Origin: Polynucleobacter hallstattensis
GTDB taxonomy: Bacteria > Pseudomonadota > Gammaproteobacteria > Burkholderiales > Burkholderiaceae
Length of the DNA stretch: 64,000 bases
NCBI RefSeq assembly: GCF_018881835.1
Contig: NZ_JACVPO010000002.1
Span: forward strand, 310,001 to 374,000
Direction of reading: 5' to 3'
Made by a program: the position numbers and the translations under genes. This document shows positions 48,570-59,301 of the stretch, one piece after another (positions within the stretch are counted from its first letter, which is position 1; each line of letters begins with the position of its first letter). Under the pieces are notes generated by a model. That model ran no database searches, was not told where the DNA came from, and was given only the letters and a program-made list of their open reading frames with translations.

Positions 48570-51500
48570 TTAGACTATCTCGGCAATCTCGCCCTTGGCA
48601 GAGATTAAATAGGCCTTAGCTGGCTTATCTGGGCGTATTCTGGCCAGCTCTTGTTTGTAGTTACTGAGTTGTACCCGGTACTTGTTATGCGCCTCACTGC
48701 CCGCCTCGGGGATCGTGAGCTTGTAGTCGAGGATGGCCAAGTGATCGTCAAACTCTACTAAGCGATCTAGGCGGAAACTTTTGCCATCTAGACTAACAAC
48801 ATCAATCTCATTCCAGGCCTGTACCCACTGATTTGCTGTGAGATATTGGGCAAGCTCTTGAGTATGGAGAACAGTATTTGCCTGGTCTAGTGCTTTGTTT
48901 GCTAACTCCTCACTAACATCAAGCCAGCGAGCTACTTGATCCACGCTCATAGACTCTGGATTTGTTGCCCCAGTTTGCAGGGTGAGATGCTCTAGCAGTT
49001 GATGAAAGCGCACGCCCTCTTCCAATATTTTGGCGTTATCAGGTGTGCTGCTATCTTCTTGAAATATTTCCAAGCTGAAGCCGCTTTCGATATCTTTGAT
49101 TTGCTGCTCATGACTCGCCTTAGCTGCACTCCACGAAACCTCAAAGTCATCCATCATGAAATTCTTTGGATTGACCGTCTTTTGGCTTACTGGCGCCTGA
49201 GTTTTACTTTCTACTAACCCTGCTTGATCTTCAAGGACAGCCAACTGCCCTAGCGTCGCTCTGCCATACCAAGACTTCTCATCTAGGCCTGTAGGATTAT
49301 TTGCGGTAGGCGCTTTTGCCACACCACTAATCCAAAGTCCCTGCTTTGCTCTGGTCATTGCAACATAGAGCAGATTCCAGTTTTCGTTCTTGCCAATGAG
49401 CAGCTCGCGCTCACGCACTTCACTACGAGGATTGGTTAAGGTGGCCGTGGTATACATTGACAAATGACTAGGACTTTCGCTCTCGGGCGGCCAATCCAAT
49501 AAGACGCCACGATGATCTGCCTTGCCTTCAGTATGGTTCGCGTCGAGCACGATCACAAATGGTGATTCCAAACCTTTTGCCCCATGAATCGTCATCATGC
49601 GTACGCGTTTGTTTTTATCTTCCTCAGATAAGTCACTCTCTTCGTCAAGCTCTACCAGATCAGGCTCCGCATCCACGTCACCCTCGTCTGGGGTTTCATC
49701 ATCATCGCCACGCCGAATGGTGTTGATCTCTTCAATAAAGCGACCCAGACTTGGATAACGGCCGCCATCTTGATTGAGTGCCAGCTCTAGGAAGGCATCG
49801 AGGTTCGCCAAGACTTGTGCACGGGCAATTTCTTGAGAGGCACTCGCATATTTGATGCGCACGTCACTCTCTTGATAAATACGATCAAGTAAGTCATGAA
49901 CTGGCAGACGCTCACCTAGCATGCGCCAATGCTCTAAATACCGCGCCGCCTGCATTAAACTGGCATCTAGACTATCTTGCAGGGCATCCCACCAAGAGTG
50001 ATATTGATCTGATGTCATTGCCATGGCAAGAATTTGCATTTGATTTTCGGTAAATGCAAAGATCGGGCTTCTCAATACCTGGGCAAGTGGCAAATCATGG
50101 CGGGGCGTGACTAAAACAGTTAAGAGCGCGATGAGGTCATCAATCTCTAAGGTATTTAATAATCCACCGAGTCTTGAGCTCTCAAAAGCCAGGCCTGCCT
50201 CACGTAGCGCACGCTCAAATTGCGGTAGATACTTGCGACGCTTCACCAACAATAAGAAGTCACTCTCTCTAGCCTTGCGCCAGACTTCTTTTCCATTTTC
50301 ACGATCGACTACAGGACGAGTCTGCATGAGATGCTGGATCAATGCGCTGACCCGCTGCCCCTCAACGAAGCGCTGAGTGACATCAGCAGTTTGTCGCGCA
50401 TCTACAATCGCCCGCTCAAAAGCACTGCCCGCTCTTTGCTCAAGCTCTTCGGCCTCGTATTTCACGAGGGGTAATAAATAAGCCTCACCCTCGCTTGAGT
50501 ATTGTGGGTTTAGAGCATTTCCTGCTGGCGCCTTCCACAGGGTATTTTGCGCTGTAAATGGATAGGACTCAGGCAATTGATCAGTACCGAATATCTGATT
50601 GACTGCTTCATTAATTTTCGGAGCATTGCGACGGGTCGTATTTTGATTCAATGAGGCTGCATTCATTTCTTTTAATAAGAAAGCCTGCGCATCATTAAAT
50701 AATCTCGGGTCAGCACGGCGGAATCGATAAATCGATTGCTTTGGGTCTCCGACGATAAAGACGGTGGGTTTGGATTCATCCTGACCGTAACCCTCTAACC
50801 ACGCCCGCAAAATTTGCCATTGCAAGGGATTGGTATCTTGAAATTCATCTACTAAAATATGTTTGTACTTCGCATCCAGTCGAGACTGCAAATAGGCTGC
50901 ATTAGCAGAGTCCGCCATTAACTGACTAACCCCAATTTCCAAGTCATCAAAGTCACGCACACGCATGGACTCTTTTGTTGCGTTAACGTGATCCATCATT
51001 GCAGCACTCATTGCAAACCAGGCTTCATTAAGAGCTAAGGCCTCTTGCTCTTTTTTCCAAGCAACAAACTCTAAGAAAGCGCTTGCCCAAGCCTGCTTAT
51101 AAGTCACATGCTCTTGCTCACGATCTAGCTCACCCTCTTTTTTGAGGTATTTCTTAAGATCACCTGCCGCTTTGTCGTTCGAGGTGCGATTGGTTTCGTC
51201 TTGAGTCAAAAATACTGACTGCAATATCGACGCTATCTCCATCACATCACCGCCACTAGCCTTTAAATCCATTGCCATCTGAATGGTGGGCGCATAAGCC
51301 ATTTCTGTAGCACTGCTATTACTAAAGCAGCGATGCAAATACTCTAAGTCTGCTTTAGCGTTGATACCGTTCCAGACTCCATTGAGCGGATTATCAATCT
51401 TTAATCTCGATAAATCCGTTTTGAGTTTTTCTATGGGGGTAGTGCCGTGCGCTTTACATGCATGCGAGAAAAACGTCCAAGCGCCTCTTTGCTTAAAGAG

Positions 51501-52076
51501 GCTGTAATTACTCATTAAGAACTTTTGCGTTTCACTTGCGCCAAGAGCCTTTAGCAAGACGTCGTAATGCGCCTTAATACCTTCGGGTAAATTACCCCAC
51601 CAATCATCTAAACACTCATCTTGCAAACGCTTTGCGTCTTCTCGCAAACTAAAGCCAGGCTGAATACCGGTTGATATCGGCGCCACCCCTAAGAGCCTAC
51701 CAAACCAACCATGGAAGGTATCGATCACAATACCTTGTGGGCTTGATAGTACTTTGGCATAGAGAGACTTGGCGGAAGGCAGTAATACCTTCGCTTCATC
51801 GACAGTCAAGCCGCGATCAGTTAAATGCTGGAGCAACTCTTCATCACTAGATTGCGAAAACTCTTCCAACAAACGATAGAGACGATCACGCATCTCTTGC
51901 GCTGCTTTTCTGGTGAAAGTGAGCGCGAGGATTTCTTGAGGCTTAGCTCCTGCTAGTAGAAGGCGAGTCATTCGAGTGACTAATAGCCAAGTCTTTCCGC
52001 TACCTGCGCATGCAGATACGATTACGGAGCGATGGGGATCGCAAGCAATATTGACCGGGAATGTAGAGTTACTCAC
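48570..52076 (-). CDS. addA: AddA-type UvrD/REP helicase-nuclease
   Basis: The approximately 1168-residue subunit of the AddAB double-strand-break processing enzyme has Walker A SACAGSGKTWLLVTRM, motif Ia LALTFTRKAAQEMRDRL and Walker B ILVDEFQDTNPLQW. Motif IV is FIVGDPKQSIYRFRRADP and motifs V-VI are VRMMTIHGAKGLESPFVIV and LLYVAMTRAKQGLW. The PD-(D/E)XK nuclease domain has LAILDYKLTIPEA near the end. I choose GTG 52076, which overlaps the addB stop as GTGA and has AAAGGGG upstream. Confidence 0.92.
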   Translation of the reverse strand: MSNSTFPVNIACDPHRSVIVSACAGSGKTWLLVTRMTRLLLAGAKPQEILALTFTRKAAQEMRDRLYRLLEEFSQSSDEELLQHLTDRGLTVDEAKVLLPSAKSLYAKVLSSPQGIVIDTFHGWFGRLLGVAPISTGIQPGFSLREDAKRLQDECLDDWWGNLPEGIKAHYDVLLKALGASETQKFLMSNYSLFKQRGAWTFFSHACKAHGTTPIEKLKTDLSRLKIDNPLNGVWNGINAKADLEYLHRCFSNSSATEMAYAPTIQMAMDLKASGGDVMEIASILQSVFLTQDETNRTSNDKAAGDLKKYLKKEGELDREQEHVTYKQAWASAFLEFVAWKKEQEALALNEAWFAMSAAMMDHVNATKESMRVRDFDDLEIGVSQLMADSANAAYLQSRLDAKYKHILVDEFQDTNPLQWQILRAWLEGYGQDESKPTVFIVGDPKQSIYRFRRADPRLFNDAQAFLLKEMNAASLNQNTTRRNAPKINEAVNQIFGTDQLPESYPFTAQNTLWKAPAGNALNPQYSSEGEAYLLPLVKYEAEELEQRAGSAFERAIVDARQTADVTQRFVEGQRVSALIQHLMQTRPVVDRENGKEVWRKARESDFLLLVKRRKYLPQFERALREAGLAFESSRLGGLLNTLEIDDLIALLTVLVTPRHDLPLAQVLRSPIFAFTENQMQILAMAMTSDQYHSWWDALQDSLDASLMQAARYLEHWRMLGERLPVHDLLDRIYQESDVRIKYASASQEIARAQVLANLDAFLELALNQDGGRYPSLGRFIEEINTIRRGDDDETPDEGDVDAEPDLVELDEESDLSEEDKNKRVRMMTIHGAKGLESPFVIVLDANHTEGKADHRGVLLDWPPESESPSHLSMYTTATLTNPRSEVRERELLIGKNENWNLLYVAMTRAKQGLWISGVAKAPTANNPTGLDEKSWYGRATLGQLAVLEDQAGLVESKTQAPVSQKTVNPKNFMMDDFEVSWSAAKASHEQQIKDIESGFSLEIFQEDSSTPDNAKILEEGVRFHQLLEHLTLQTGATNPESMSVDQVARWLDVSEELANKALDQANTVLHTQELAQYLTANQWVQAWNEIDVVSLDGKSFRLDRLVEFDDHLAILDYKLTIPEAGSEAHNKYRVQLSNYKQELARIRPDKPAKAYLISAKGEIAEIV

Positions 52077-55057
52077 CACATCCCCTTTCTGCAGATGCCT
52101 CTGGCTTCGCAATACTGACAAACACTATCGGGTGCAAATGCCATTAGAGGTTTACCAGACCACAGTGATTGCACATCCTCAGTCATTTGCTCAGAAAACG
52201 CTTGCATCAGGTCTGACATTTCTGCGATGACTACTGAACGTTCAACCCCATTACCCTCTTTTTTCACCTCAGTTTTTAAGGCGACCCACTCGGCAGCACT
52301 CACTGCGTACCCGGGGATCTTCTTACTCTCATTGGAGGCCCTGGCATAGATTAATAACTGAGGGTCATCTAGCAGCACCTCGGAGCGCTGCTTTACTTTG
52401 GTGAGACTCTGATTCTTATAGTCAATGACCGATGCAACCTTTGGATCATGAACGCTTACATCAAAGCGATCTGCATAACCCTCAATTCGAATGTGACGCT
52501 CGTTACCATCGACATCCGTAAATGGCAGATCAAAGCCGACCTTCACTTCGGCATCGTGGAACTGCCAACCTTGAGCCTCACGATCTAACTGCCATTGAAT
52601 AAAACTGGGGATTTGTTTTTGCCAATCCCTTAAGACGCCTAAAACTCTGGCATCACCTTCGATTAAACGCTTAAAGACTTGTTCGGAGATGAGTATGAGC
52701 TGATCTTGCATCCAAGCTCTGCGCATCTCTGGATCAGTTGTGATTGCTGTGACAGATTTTTGCGCTTCACTTTTCATGGCGTGATAAAAGTTACGCAAGA
52801 TCTTGTGTAGCGTTTGCCCCGCGAGAGAGGCATCAAAGCCCTCTTCAAAGCCTTTTAGCTTGCGCAAGCCTAGTAGGCTGCGTACGTAGTATCGATAAGG
52901 GCAGTCACGCAAAGCTTTGTAAGCACTTGGACTCATCGAGACCGGCATCGGCAAATCCGAATCCAATGTTGCGATCGACATTTGTGATGGGGCTGCTAAA
53001 GCACTGCGAGGTGTAAATAAGGCGCTGGCATTTTGTGTCTGCCAATTGGGCAAACCTATTTGAAGGCGCTGGATCCAAGCAGATGGTCTTAGGGGCTCTC
53101 CACCCTTACTCTTGCTTTGCCAGAGGAGATCGACACTTTGAAAAGAGATGAGTAGCTGAGATAAATCTCGCGCCTGCTGAATAAACTGCGCCTCGATACT
53201 CGATCCACCCAAGAGTCGATTTAAGGCATCTGAGAAAAATAATGGTGGCTCTGAAAACGCAGGAAGTTGCTGTTCATCACAACCTACCATCACAATAGAT
53301 TCAAACTCCCTAAAACGCGTGGAGCTGAGTGGCAGGATGCTTAAAGTAGCCGCTGCATTAATGCCCTTCTCTTCATAAGAAGACTCTTCGATGACAGTCT
53401 TTAATAAACTCAGCCATTCGTTTAAGCGCATGGCAATTTGCTGATGCTCTACATCAAAATCAAATGTTTCCAAAAGCTCAAGTAATTGCTTGCCAGCAGA
53501 ATCTTTTTCTAAGCCCTGAGTCATTCCCATGAGCTCAAGATCATCCATCAGATACTGATGCGCAAGAGCGCAATTGATCTTGATTCCACGCCAGCGATTG
53601 AGTCGACCACGAATGGATTGCAGGAGCTCCAGCAAAAGCGGATTAGGTGCAGCAGAACGATGCGCGACCGATCCCTCGATCGCCATATGAAAAGTTTCCC
53701 AGCCAGATTTAGCTTGGCTAGCAATCAAAATATCCTCAAACTGCGCCACTAATCCATTTAAAGATTCTGGATCACGCGTGCTGTTGAAGTTAAGACACTT
53801 ACCAAGGTCTAAGAATGGATTTTGTAAGAACTCCAATAGGTCAGCAGCGCTAGGCCCTTCAGGTGGAGCACGTAACAACTCAAGCCAACTATTGAGCGCT
53901 GCAGCAGCTCTGGTAGTAGATAACTTCCAACCCGTTTCATCTTGGATCTTGAGGGATGGGCCAAGACGCGCTAGTAGTGCTCGCGCCCTTCTGGCTACGA
54001 GACGATCTTGCGCTACTAAGGCGATATTCGTTTTACCGCTAATTAACTGTTGCTCAATTGTTTTAGCCGTTGCCCACGCCAACTCTTCAAATCGCTTCGC
54101 GGCAATCAAATGCCAATGCTCTGTGTGTGCATTGCTAATATTGGCTTGAATAGTTTGCAGCTTTTGCTCTTCAGGCATCTGGGGGCTTAATGCCTCTGAC
54201 CAGAGTGCAACTGATTCCCAATTCATCGTCACCTCAACTGCGGGAGCGTGCTGTGCAAAATCCGTTAGATATTCTTGAATGAGCTGCTTATCAATCGGGG
54301 TTGGATCTGCTGTCTCTACCCAAATTAATGGCCTTGCATTTGCTGGTGCAATTTTTTGGGCAGCCTCAAGATGGGCGGCCATAGCAAATTGCTTTCTAAA
54401 TGCAGGATCGCTTGAGCTGGTGATGTACCTCCAAAAGGTCAGTAATACTTGCGCTTCTTGATCCACTACTTTTTTGGCAAGAGTTGGGTATGCCTGACCA
54501 ATAGCGCGATCTAACAATGGCTCTAGGGTTTCGACCCAAGATTGCGTGTTTTGCGTAATGAGCTCTGCTTGATTTGAAATCAACTGATGTAGCTCTTGCT
54601 GAAGACTAGGTGCTATTGAGTTAGATAAGGTATCGCAAGCTGCAATGATGGCTTGCGCCAATCCCCATGAGCCCGCTTCAGTTTCAGCCTTGAACCACGA
54701 TTGCAGCTCTTTGTGTTTGCGAAGCGTGGCGTATACAGATAACCATCGCTCTAAATCAGTTTGTTTTTTTGGGAACTTCCATGCTCCTGGCGCCGCTTCT
54801 AGCCAGTCGTTAAAACTCATCACTTGGGGTAGAAAGGCGATGTGGCTCGGTAGATCCTTAGGTCGATACTGCTCTAAAGCCGTCCTCACTCCCATGAGCG
54901 GTCCAGCAGTACTGAGCACCACTAAGGGGCGTTGATTGGTTTGCACTGCACAATTCCAAATACCCTCGGCGAGCGATTGCAGTGCACCAGCGTTGGGTGC
55001 TATTGACCAAGCATATGGCTGCTTTTGCTCGTTTAGGGTTGGAAATGGGTGCGGCAT
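52073..55057 (-). CDS. addB: AddB-type PD-(D/E)XK nuclease subunit
   Basis: The 994-residue partner of AddA has a degenerate helicase-like N-terminus and a C-terminal RecB-like nuclease. The nuclease includes LRDCPYRYYVRSLLGLRKL, GQTLHKILRNFY and VASVIDYKNQSLTKVKQ (Asp and Lys of the active site). The end VCQYCEARGICRKGMW supplies three of the four iron-sulfur cysteines, with the first in DCPYRY. Together AddAB replaces RecBCD. It is the first gene of the addB-addA operon and is divergent from trxA. Confidence 0.9.
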   Translation of the reverse strand: MPHPFPTLNEQKQPYAWSIAPNAGALQSLAEGIWNCAVQTNQRPLVVLSTAGPLMGVRTALEQYRPKDLPSHIAFLPQVMSFNDWLEAAPGAWKFPKKQTDLERWLSVYATLRKHKELQSWFKAETEAGSWGLAQAIIAACDTLSNSIAPSLQQELHQLISNQAELITQNTQSWVETLEPLLDRAIGQAYPTLAKKVVDQEAQVLLTFWRYITSSSDPAFRKQFAMAAHLEAAQKIAPANARPLIWVETADPTPIDKQLIQEYLTDFAQHAPAVEVTMNWESVALWSEALSPQMPEEQKLQTIQANISNAHTEHWHLIAAKRFEELAWATAKTIEQQLISGKTNIALVAQDRLVARRARALLARLGPSLKIQDETGWKLSTTRAAAALNSWLELLRAPPEGPSAADLLEFLQNPFLDLGKCLNFNSTRDPESLNGLVAQFEDILIASQAKSGWETFHMAIEGSVAHRSAAPNPLLLELLQSIRGRLNRWRGIKINCALAHQYLMDDLELMGMTQGLEKDSAGKQLLELLETFDFDVEHQQIAMRLNEWLSLLKTVIEESSYEEKGINAAATLSILPLSSTRFREFESIVMVGCDEQQLPAFSEPPLFFSDALNRLLGGSSIEAQFIQQARDLSQLLISFQSVDLLWQSKSKGGEPLRPSAWIQRLQIGLPNWQTQNASALFTPRSALAAPSQMSIATLDSDLPMPVSMSPSAYKALRDCPYRYYVRSLLGLRKLKGFEEGFDASLAGQTLHKILRNFYHAMKSEAQKSVTAITTDPEMRRAWMQDQLILISEQVFKRLIEGDARVLGVLRDWQKQIPSFIQWQLDREAQGWQFHDAEVKVGFDLPFTDVDGNERHIRIEGYADRFDVSVHDPKVASVIDYKNQSLTKVKQRSEVLLDDPQLLIYARASNESKKIPGYAVSAAEWVALKTEVKKEGNGVERSVVIAEMSDLMQAFSEQMTEDVQSLWSGKPLMAFAPDSVCQYCEARGICRKGMW

Positions 55058-55175
55058 TGAGGGTAGTTCTATGGCTTCTTTTGAGAATTTAGGCAGAAAG
55101 TGTGGCTTATTGCTAATATAAGCGCTGTATCGTAATCACTATATAAAACTAAGTAAGACTAATTAAGGAATTTTC

Positions 55176-55502
55176 ATGAGTGCCGGCATCAAATATGTAA
55201 CTGACGCTTCTTTCGAAGAAGACGTTCTCAAGTCCGATAAACCTGTTCTCCTGGACTTCTGGGCTGAATGGTGTGGTCCTTGCAAGATGATCGGCCCTAT
55301 CCTTGAAGAGCTGGCTGGTGAGTACGGCGACAAGATCCAAATCGCCAAGATGAACGTGGATGAGAACCAAGGCGTTCCAGCCCAGTTCAATATTCGTGGC
55401 ATTCCGACGTTGATCCTCTTTAAGAACGGCACTGTTGCCGCTCAAAAAGTAGGCGCTTTGGCCAAATCCCAGTTGACGGCATTTATTGATAGTCATCTGT
55501 AA
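55176..55502 (+). CDS. trxA: thioredoxin
   Basis: The 108-residue thioredoxin has active site [14 protein letters not shown] and the cis-Pro loop [12 protein letters not shown]. It reduces cytosolic disulfides. An AAGGA ribosome-binding site precedes ATG 55176. It lies upstream of rho in the common order. Confidence 0.98.
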   Translation: MSAGIKYVTDASFEEDVLKSDKPVLLDFWAEWCGPCKMIGPILEELAGEYGDKIQIAKMNVDENQGVPAQFNIRGIPTLILFKNGTVAAQKVGALAKSQLTAFIDSHL

Positions 55503-55514
55503 ATAGTCCTCGAT

Positions 55515-55539
55515 CACAGGTTCACTGGGTTAGCCTGTG
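55515..55539 (+). terminator. weak terminator-like hairpin after trxA
   Basis: CACAGG and CCTGTG pair around a 13-base loop 12 bases after trxA, and a T-rich stretch follows some 10 bases later. The stem is short, so this is only a candidate. Confidence 0.3.
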
Positions 55540-55714
55540 GTTCTTAGCTGTTTTTAGTGTAATATCTGTTTCATTAGTAGTTCAACGCACTTCCAGTGCC
55601 CCTCTTTTTTAGCAAACTCCCCCCAAATATTCCGCTTTTCAATTCTGTCTGATGTCCATCTAGACAGCGATACCCCAAAACACATTTACACCCTTATCTA
55701 CACCCGAGAACCAC

Positions 55715-56977
55715 ATGCAATTATCTGAACTCAAAGTACTCCACGTATCCGCCCTGCTTGAAATGGCTGCTAGTCTGGAGATTGAAAATACGCAACGTAT
55801 GCGCAAACAGGAGTTGATGTTTGCCATCCTGAAGAAACGCGCCAAGGAAGGTGAATCTGTTTTTGGTGATGGGACTTTGGAGGTGTTGCCTGATGGCTTT
55901 GGTTTCTTGCGCTCCCCAGATGCCTCTTATATGGCTTCTCCAGATGACATCTATATTTCTCCTGCCCAGATCCGCCGCTTTAACCTGCACACTGGTGACA
56001 GCGTTGAAGGCGAGGTTCGTACCCCTAAAGATGGTGAGCGCTACTTTGCCCTGGTGAAGGTAGACAAAATCAATGGCTTAGCTCCTGAGGCCCTGAAGAA
56101 CCGCATCATGTTCGAGAACTTGACGCCGCTGCATCCAAATCGTGTCATTCAGCTAGAGCGTGACATTAAGGCGGAAGAGAATTTAACTGGTCGCATCATC
56201 GATATGATCTCCCCGATTGGGTATGGCCAGCGTGGCTTGATCGTGTCTTCACCTAAGTCCGGTAAGACCGTGATGATGCAGCACATCGCTCATGCGATTT
56301 CTGCAAACAATCCCGATGCCATTTTGATCGTATTGTTAGTGGATGAGCGTCCTGAGGAAGTAACCGAGATGCAACGCTCCGTTCGCGGTGAAGTTGTTGC
56401 CTCTACATTCGATGAGCCCGCTGTGCGTCACGTTCAAGTTGCCGAGATGGTGATTGAAAAAGCCAAGCGCTTAGTCGAGATGAAAAAAGACGTCATCATC
56501 TTGCTTGACTCGATTACCCGTCTGGCTCGCGCCTACAACACTGTCATTCCTTCATCCGGAAAAGTACTCTCTGGTGGTGTGGATGCAAACGCATTGCAAC
56601 GTCCAAAACGCTTCTTCGGTGCCGCGCGTAACGTGGAAGAAGGCGGTTCGCTCACCATCATTGCTACCGCTTTGATTGAAACTGGTAGTCGTATGGATGA
56701 CCTCATCTACGAAGAGTTCAAAGGTACTGGCAATATGGAAGTACACCTTGAGCGTCGTTTGGCTGAGCGTCGTGTTTATCCATCAATTAACCTCAACAAG
56801 TCTGGTACCCGTCGTGAAGAGTTGCTGGTTAAAGCCGAGAACCTCCAGAAAATCTGGGTATTGCGTAAATTATTGGCCGATATGGACGATATTGAAGCGA
56901 TGAACTTTATCGTTGATAAGCTCAAATCCACCAAAAACAATGGTGAATTCTTTGATTTAATGCGTAAGGGTGGCTAA
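55715..56977 (+). CDS. rho: transcription termination factor Rho
   Basis: The 420-residue hexameric RNA helicase starts [18 protein letters not shown] (Rho N-terminal domain). It has an RNA-binding cold-shock domain with [12 protein letters not shown], Walker [16 protein letters not shown], Walker [18 protein letters not shown] and the Q/R-loop [20 protein letters not shown]. The 211-base leader has no other gene and may carry autoregulation. Confidence 0.98.
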   Translation: MQLSELKVLHVSALLEMAASLEIENTQRMRKQELMFAILKKRAKEGESVFGDGTLEVLPDGFGFLRSPDASYMASPDDIYISPAQIRRFNLHTGDSVEGEVRTPKDGERYFALVKVDKINGLAPEALKNRIMFENLTPLHPNRVIQLERDIKAEENLTGRIIDMISPIGYGQRGLIVSSPKSGKTVMMQHIAHAISANNPDAILIVLLVDERPEEVTEMQRSVRGEVVASTFDEPAVRHVQVAEMVIEKAKRLVEMKKDVIILLDSITRLARAYNTVIPSSGKVLSGGVDANALQRPKRFFGAARNVEEGGSLTIIATALIETGSRMDDLIYEEFKGTGNMEVHLERRLAERRVYPSINLNKSGTRREELLVKAENLQKIWVLRKLLADMDDIEAMNFIVDKLKSTKNNGEFFDLMRKGG

Positions 56978-57123
56978 TTTAGGCTCTCGAAGTCGGTAAA
57001 AGTGCGCTTTGTTGTTGATTTCATGGCATAATTTCGCCTTTACCGCTTTAATCATTTGCATTTAACTTGGGTAAGTATTTAGGTTTAAAGACCAAAACGG
57101 CTGCCCGCTAATAGGACTCAATA

Positions 57124-57471
57124 ATGAAACCTGGCATTCACCCCGAATATCGTGAAATCGTCTTTGTAGACGTTTCTAATAACTTCAGCTTCAAGACTCG
57201 CTCCACAATGTCTACTAAAGAGACAATCAAGTGGGAAGACGGCAAGGAATATCCTTTGTCCAAGATCGAGACTTCATCTGAGTCACACCCTTTCTACACT
57301 GGTACCCAGAAGATTATGGATACTGCCGGTCGTGTTGAGAAATTCCGTCAGAAATTCGGTACTAAGGCTGTTGCTAAATCTACTGGTGATGGCGCTGCTA
57401 AAACAGCTGAGAAAAAAGCTGCTGCTGCAGAAGCTAAAGCTGCTGAAAAGCCAGCTAAGAAGAAGGCTTAA
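57124..57471 (+). CDS. rpmE2: 50S ribosomal protein L31 type B with an Ala/Lys-rich tail
   Basis: The 115-residue protein begins [20 protein letters not shown] and has [20 protein letters not shown] plus VEKFRQKFG. This is the zinc-free type B L31, without CxxC. The usual form is about 85-90 residues; here an extra C-terminal tail of about 30 residues consists almost only of Ala, Lys and Glu ([20 protein letters not shown]). It has its own terminator. Confidence 0.95.
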   Translation: MKPGIHPEYREIVFVDVSNNFSFKTRSTMSTKETIKWEDGKEYPLSKIETSSESHPFYTGTQKIMDTAGRVEKFRQKFGTKAVAKSTGDGAAKTAEKKAAAAEAKAAEKPAKKKA

Positions 57472-57532
57472 TAATAGGCTTACTAACAAAGGGGCTGGGT
57501 ATTCACTATTCACCCTCCCCTGCGAGATAATC

Positions 57533-57556
57533 AAGGCAGCGTTTGCTGCCTTTTTT
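57533..57556 (+). terminator. Rho-independent terminator of rpmE2
   Basis: An 8-bp stem (AAGGCAGC / GCTGCCTT) with a GTTT loop is followed by six T. It ends 15 bases before the next start codon. Confidence 0.9.
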
Positions 57557-57570
57557 ATTGCTAGTTTTAT

Positions 57571-59298
57571 ATGGTCAAACTCACCGCCGCCGCCACCACC
57601 TCTATTCCACGCGTCATTATTTTTGCGTTGACCTTGGTCTATGGTTTTGCCGGCCTCTTTGCGCGTGACCCCTGGAAGAACGAAGATGCCATTGGATTTG
57701 GTGGCATGTGGACTTTGCACAGTGGCAAAGCACTTGATTGGATTGTTCCGCACCTTGCGGGACGTGATGTTTCTCTTGGCGCACCCTTTCCCTACTGGCT
57801 AGGCGCCACCCTGATGGATTTGTTTGGTCCATTCATTGGCATGACTAATGCTGCGCGCCTCTATGCGGCAGTTTGCTTCTTTGCTGCTGCACTAGCCATT
57901 TGGTATGCGACTTATCTATTAGGACGCCGCCCAGAGGTTCAGCCGATGGTGCTGGCAGTTGGCGGTCAACCTGGTCGTAAAAATTACGGCATGACCATGG
58001 CTGATGGTGCGCTCTTGATTTTCTTAGCCTGCGTTGGACTTGCACAGCGTGCGCATGAGACTACGCCGATGATGGCGCAACTCATGGGCATCAGCATTGT
58101 CTTGTACGGCACAGTGCGCGGTTTAGATAAACCTTGGCAAGGCGGCTTATGGACTGGTCTTGGTATTGCGATCGTTGCCCTCTCAAGCAACCTTACCTTG
58201 AGCTTAATCATCGTGAGCTCCACCATCATTGCAGTACTCGCTAGCAATGCGAAGTTGCGCTTTCGCTGGACTTTAACCAGTACATTACTAGGTCTGATTG
58301 GTTTTGCGATTTGGCCGGCGCTTTGGTATTTAGGCGACTTGACTCCAGAGTGGCGCCATATCGCACAAGAGGGTTGGCGCAACATGCCAGAAATGCGCGC
58401 AACCCCTTCTATCGAATCACTAGGTTTTTTAAGCGTTAACTTCTGGGCCTACGCCTGGCCAGTTTGGCCCTTGGCTATCATCTCGCTCGCACACTGGGGT
58501 CGAGTAAAAGAGGCAGGCCAATGGCGCGCTCCACATCTGTGTATTCCGCTGAGTTTGTTTATTGGTTGCTTGATTTATGTTCTGTTCCGCTTAGAGGCAA
58601 ACGAACATGACCTCATCATTTTGATTCCCAGTTTGTCGATCATTGCCGCATTTAGTTTGCCGATTCTCAAGCGCAACCTGATTAGCTTTATTGATTGGTT
58701 TGCGATGTTTAGCTTCACCATGATTGCATTGGCTATTTGGATTATTTGGCTTGCAAAAGTAACTGGCTTCCCAGAATCAACCGCTGCCAATTTGGCAAGA
58801 CTGTTGCCGGGATTTCAGGCGCAATTTGATTACATTGGTTTTCTTGTTGCGCTTCTGATTACCGGCGTCTGGCTAGCAATTGTGCGCTGGAGAACTTCTC
58901 GCGCCCCTAAGGAAATCTGGCGCTGCCTCATCATCTCGGCCTCTGGCACCACCTTGATGTGGGTATTGTTGATGACTTTGTGGCTACCCACAATTAATTA
59001 CGCCAAGACCTATCGCTATGTTTCTGATCGCTTAGTTCAAATTATTGCCAACACACCTGGCTGTATTGATACTACTAATCTGGGCTCAGCTCAATTAGCT
59101 TCATTTAGTTATTTCACAAAACTTCCTTTGCGTGATGATTCCAACTGCAATCTGATGCTGACTCACAGCTCATCAGAGGCCAAGGCATACGCCAGTCTCA
59201 ATAAAAAGAAAATTGAATTACTTTGGGAAGATCGCCGTGCTTCCGATCGTGATGAGCGCCTGCGCCTCTATCAAATTACCCCTGCAGGTAAAGAATAA
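57571..59298 (+). CDS. ArnT-like GT-C fold glycosyltransferase / membrane protein
   Basis: The 575-residue protein has about ten membrane segments. An early periplasmic-loop motif FARDPWKNEDAIGFGG resembles the acidic catalytic loop of GT-C/GT83 glycosyltransferases (ArnT family), and a soluble C-terminal part of about 100 residues follows. Such enzymes move a sugar from a polyprenyl carrier to lipid A or protein; the acceptor is unknown. There is no clear ribosome-binding site at ATG 57571. MATE gene starts 3 bases after its stop. Confidence 0.7.
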   Translation: MVKLTAAATTSIPRVIIFALTLVYGFAGLFARDPWKNEDAIGFGGMWTLHSGKALDWIVPHLAGRDVSLGAPFPYWLGATLMDLFGPFIGMTNAARLYAAVCFFAAALAIWYATYLLGRRPEVQPMVLAVGGQPGRKNYGMTMADGALLIFLACVGLAQRAHETTPMMAQLMGISIVLYGTVRGLDKPWQGGLWTGLGIAIVALSSNLTLSLIIVSSTIIAVLASNAKLRFRWTLTSTLLGLIGFAIWPALWYLGDLTPEWRHIAQEGWRNMPEMRATPSIESLGFLSVNFWAYAWPVWPLAIISLAHWGRVKEAGQWRAPHLCIPLSLFIGCLIYVLFRLEANEHDLIILIPSLSIIAAFSLPILKRNLISFIDWFAMFSFTMIALAIWIIWLAKVTGFPESTAANLARLLPGFQAQFDYIGFLVALLITGVWLAIVRWRTSRAPKEIWRCLIISASGTTLMWVLLMTLWLPTINYAKTYRYVSDRLVQIIANTPGCIDTTNLGSAQLASFSYFTKLPLRDDSNCNLMLTHSSSEAKAYASLNKKKIELLWEDRRASDRDERLRLYQITPAGKE

Positions 59299-59301
59299 AA
59301 C

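Noticed and set aside
57283-57753. 156-codon minus-strand frame across the rpmE2 terminator
   Set aside because: Opposite rpmE2 and the GT-C gene. Its low-complexity Leu/Ser stretch is the complement of the Ala/Lys tail codons of L31.
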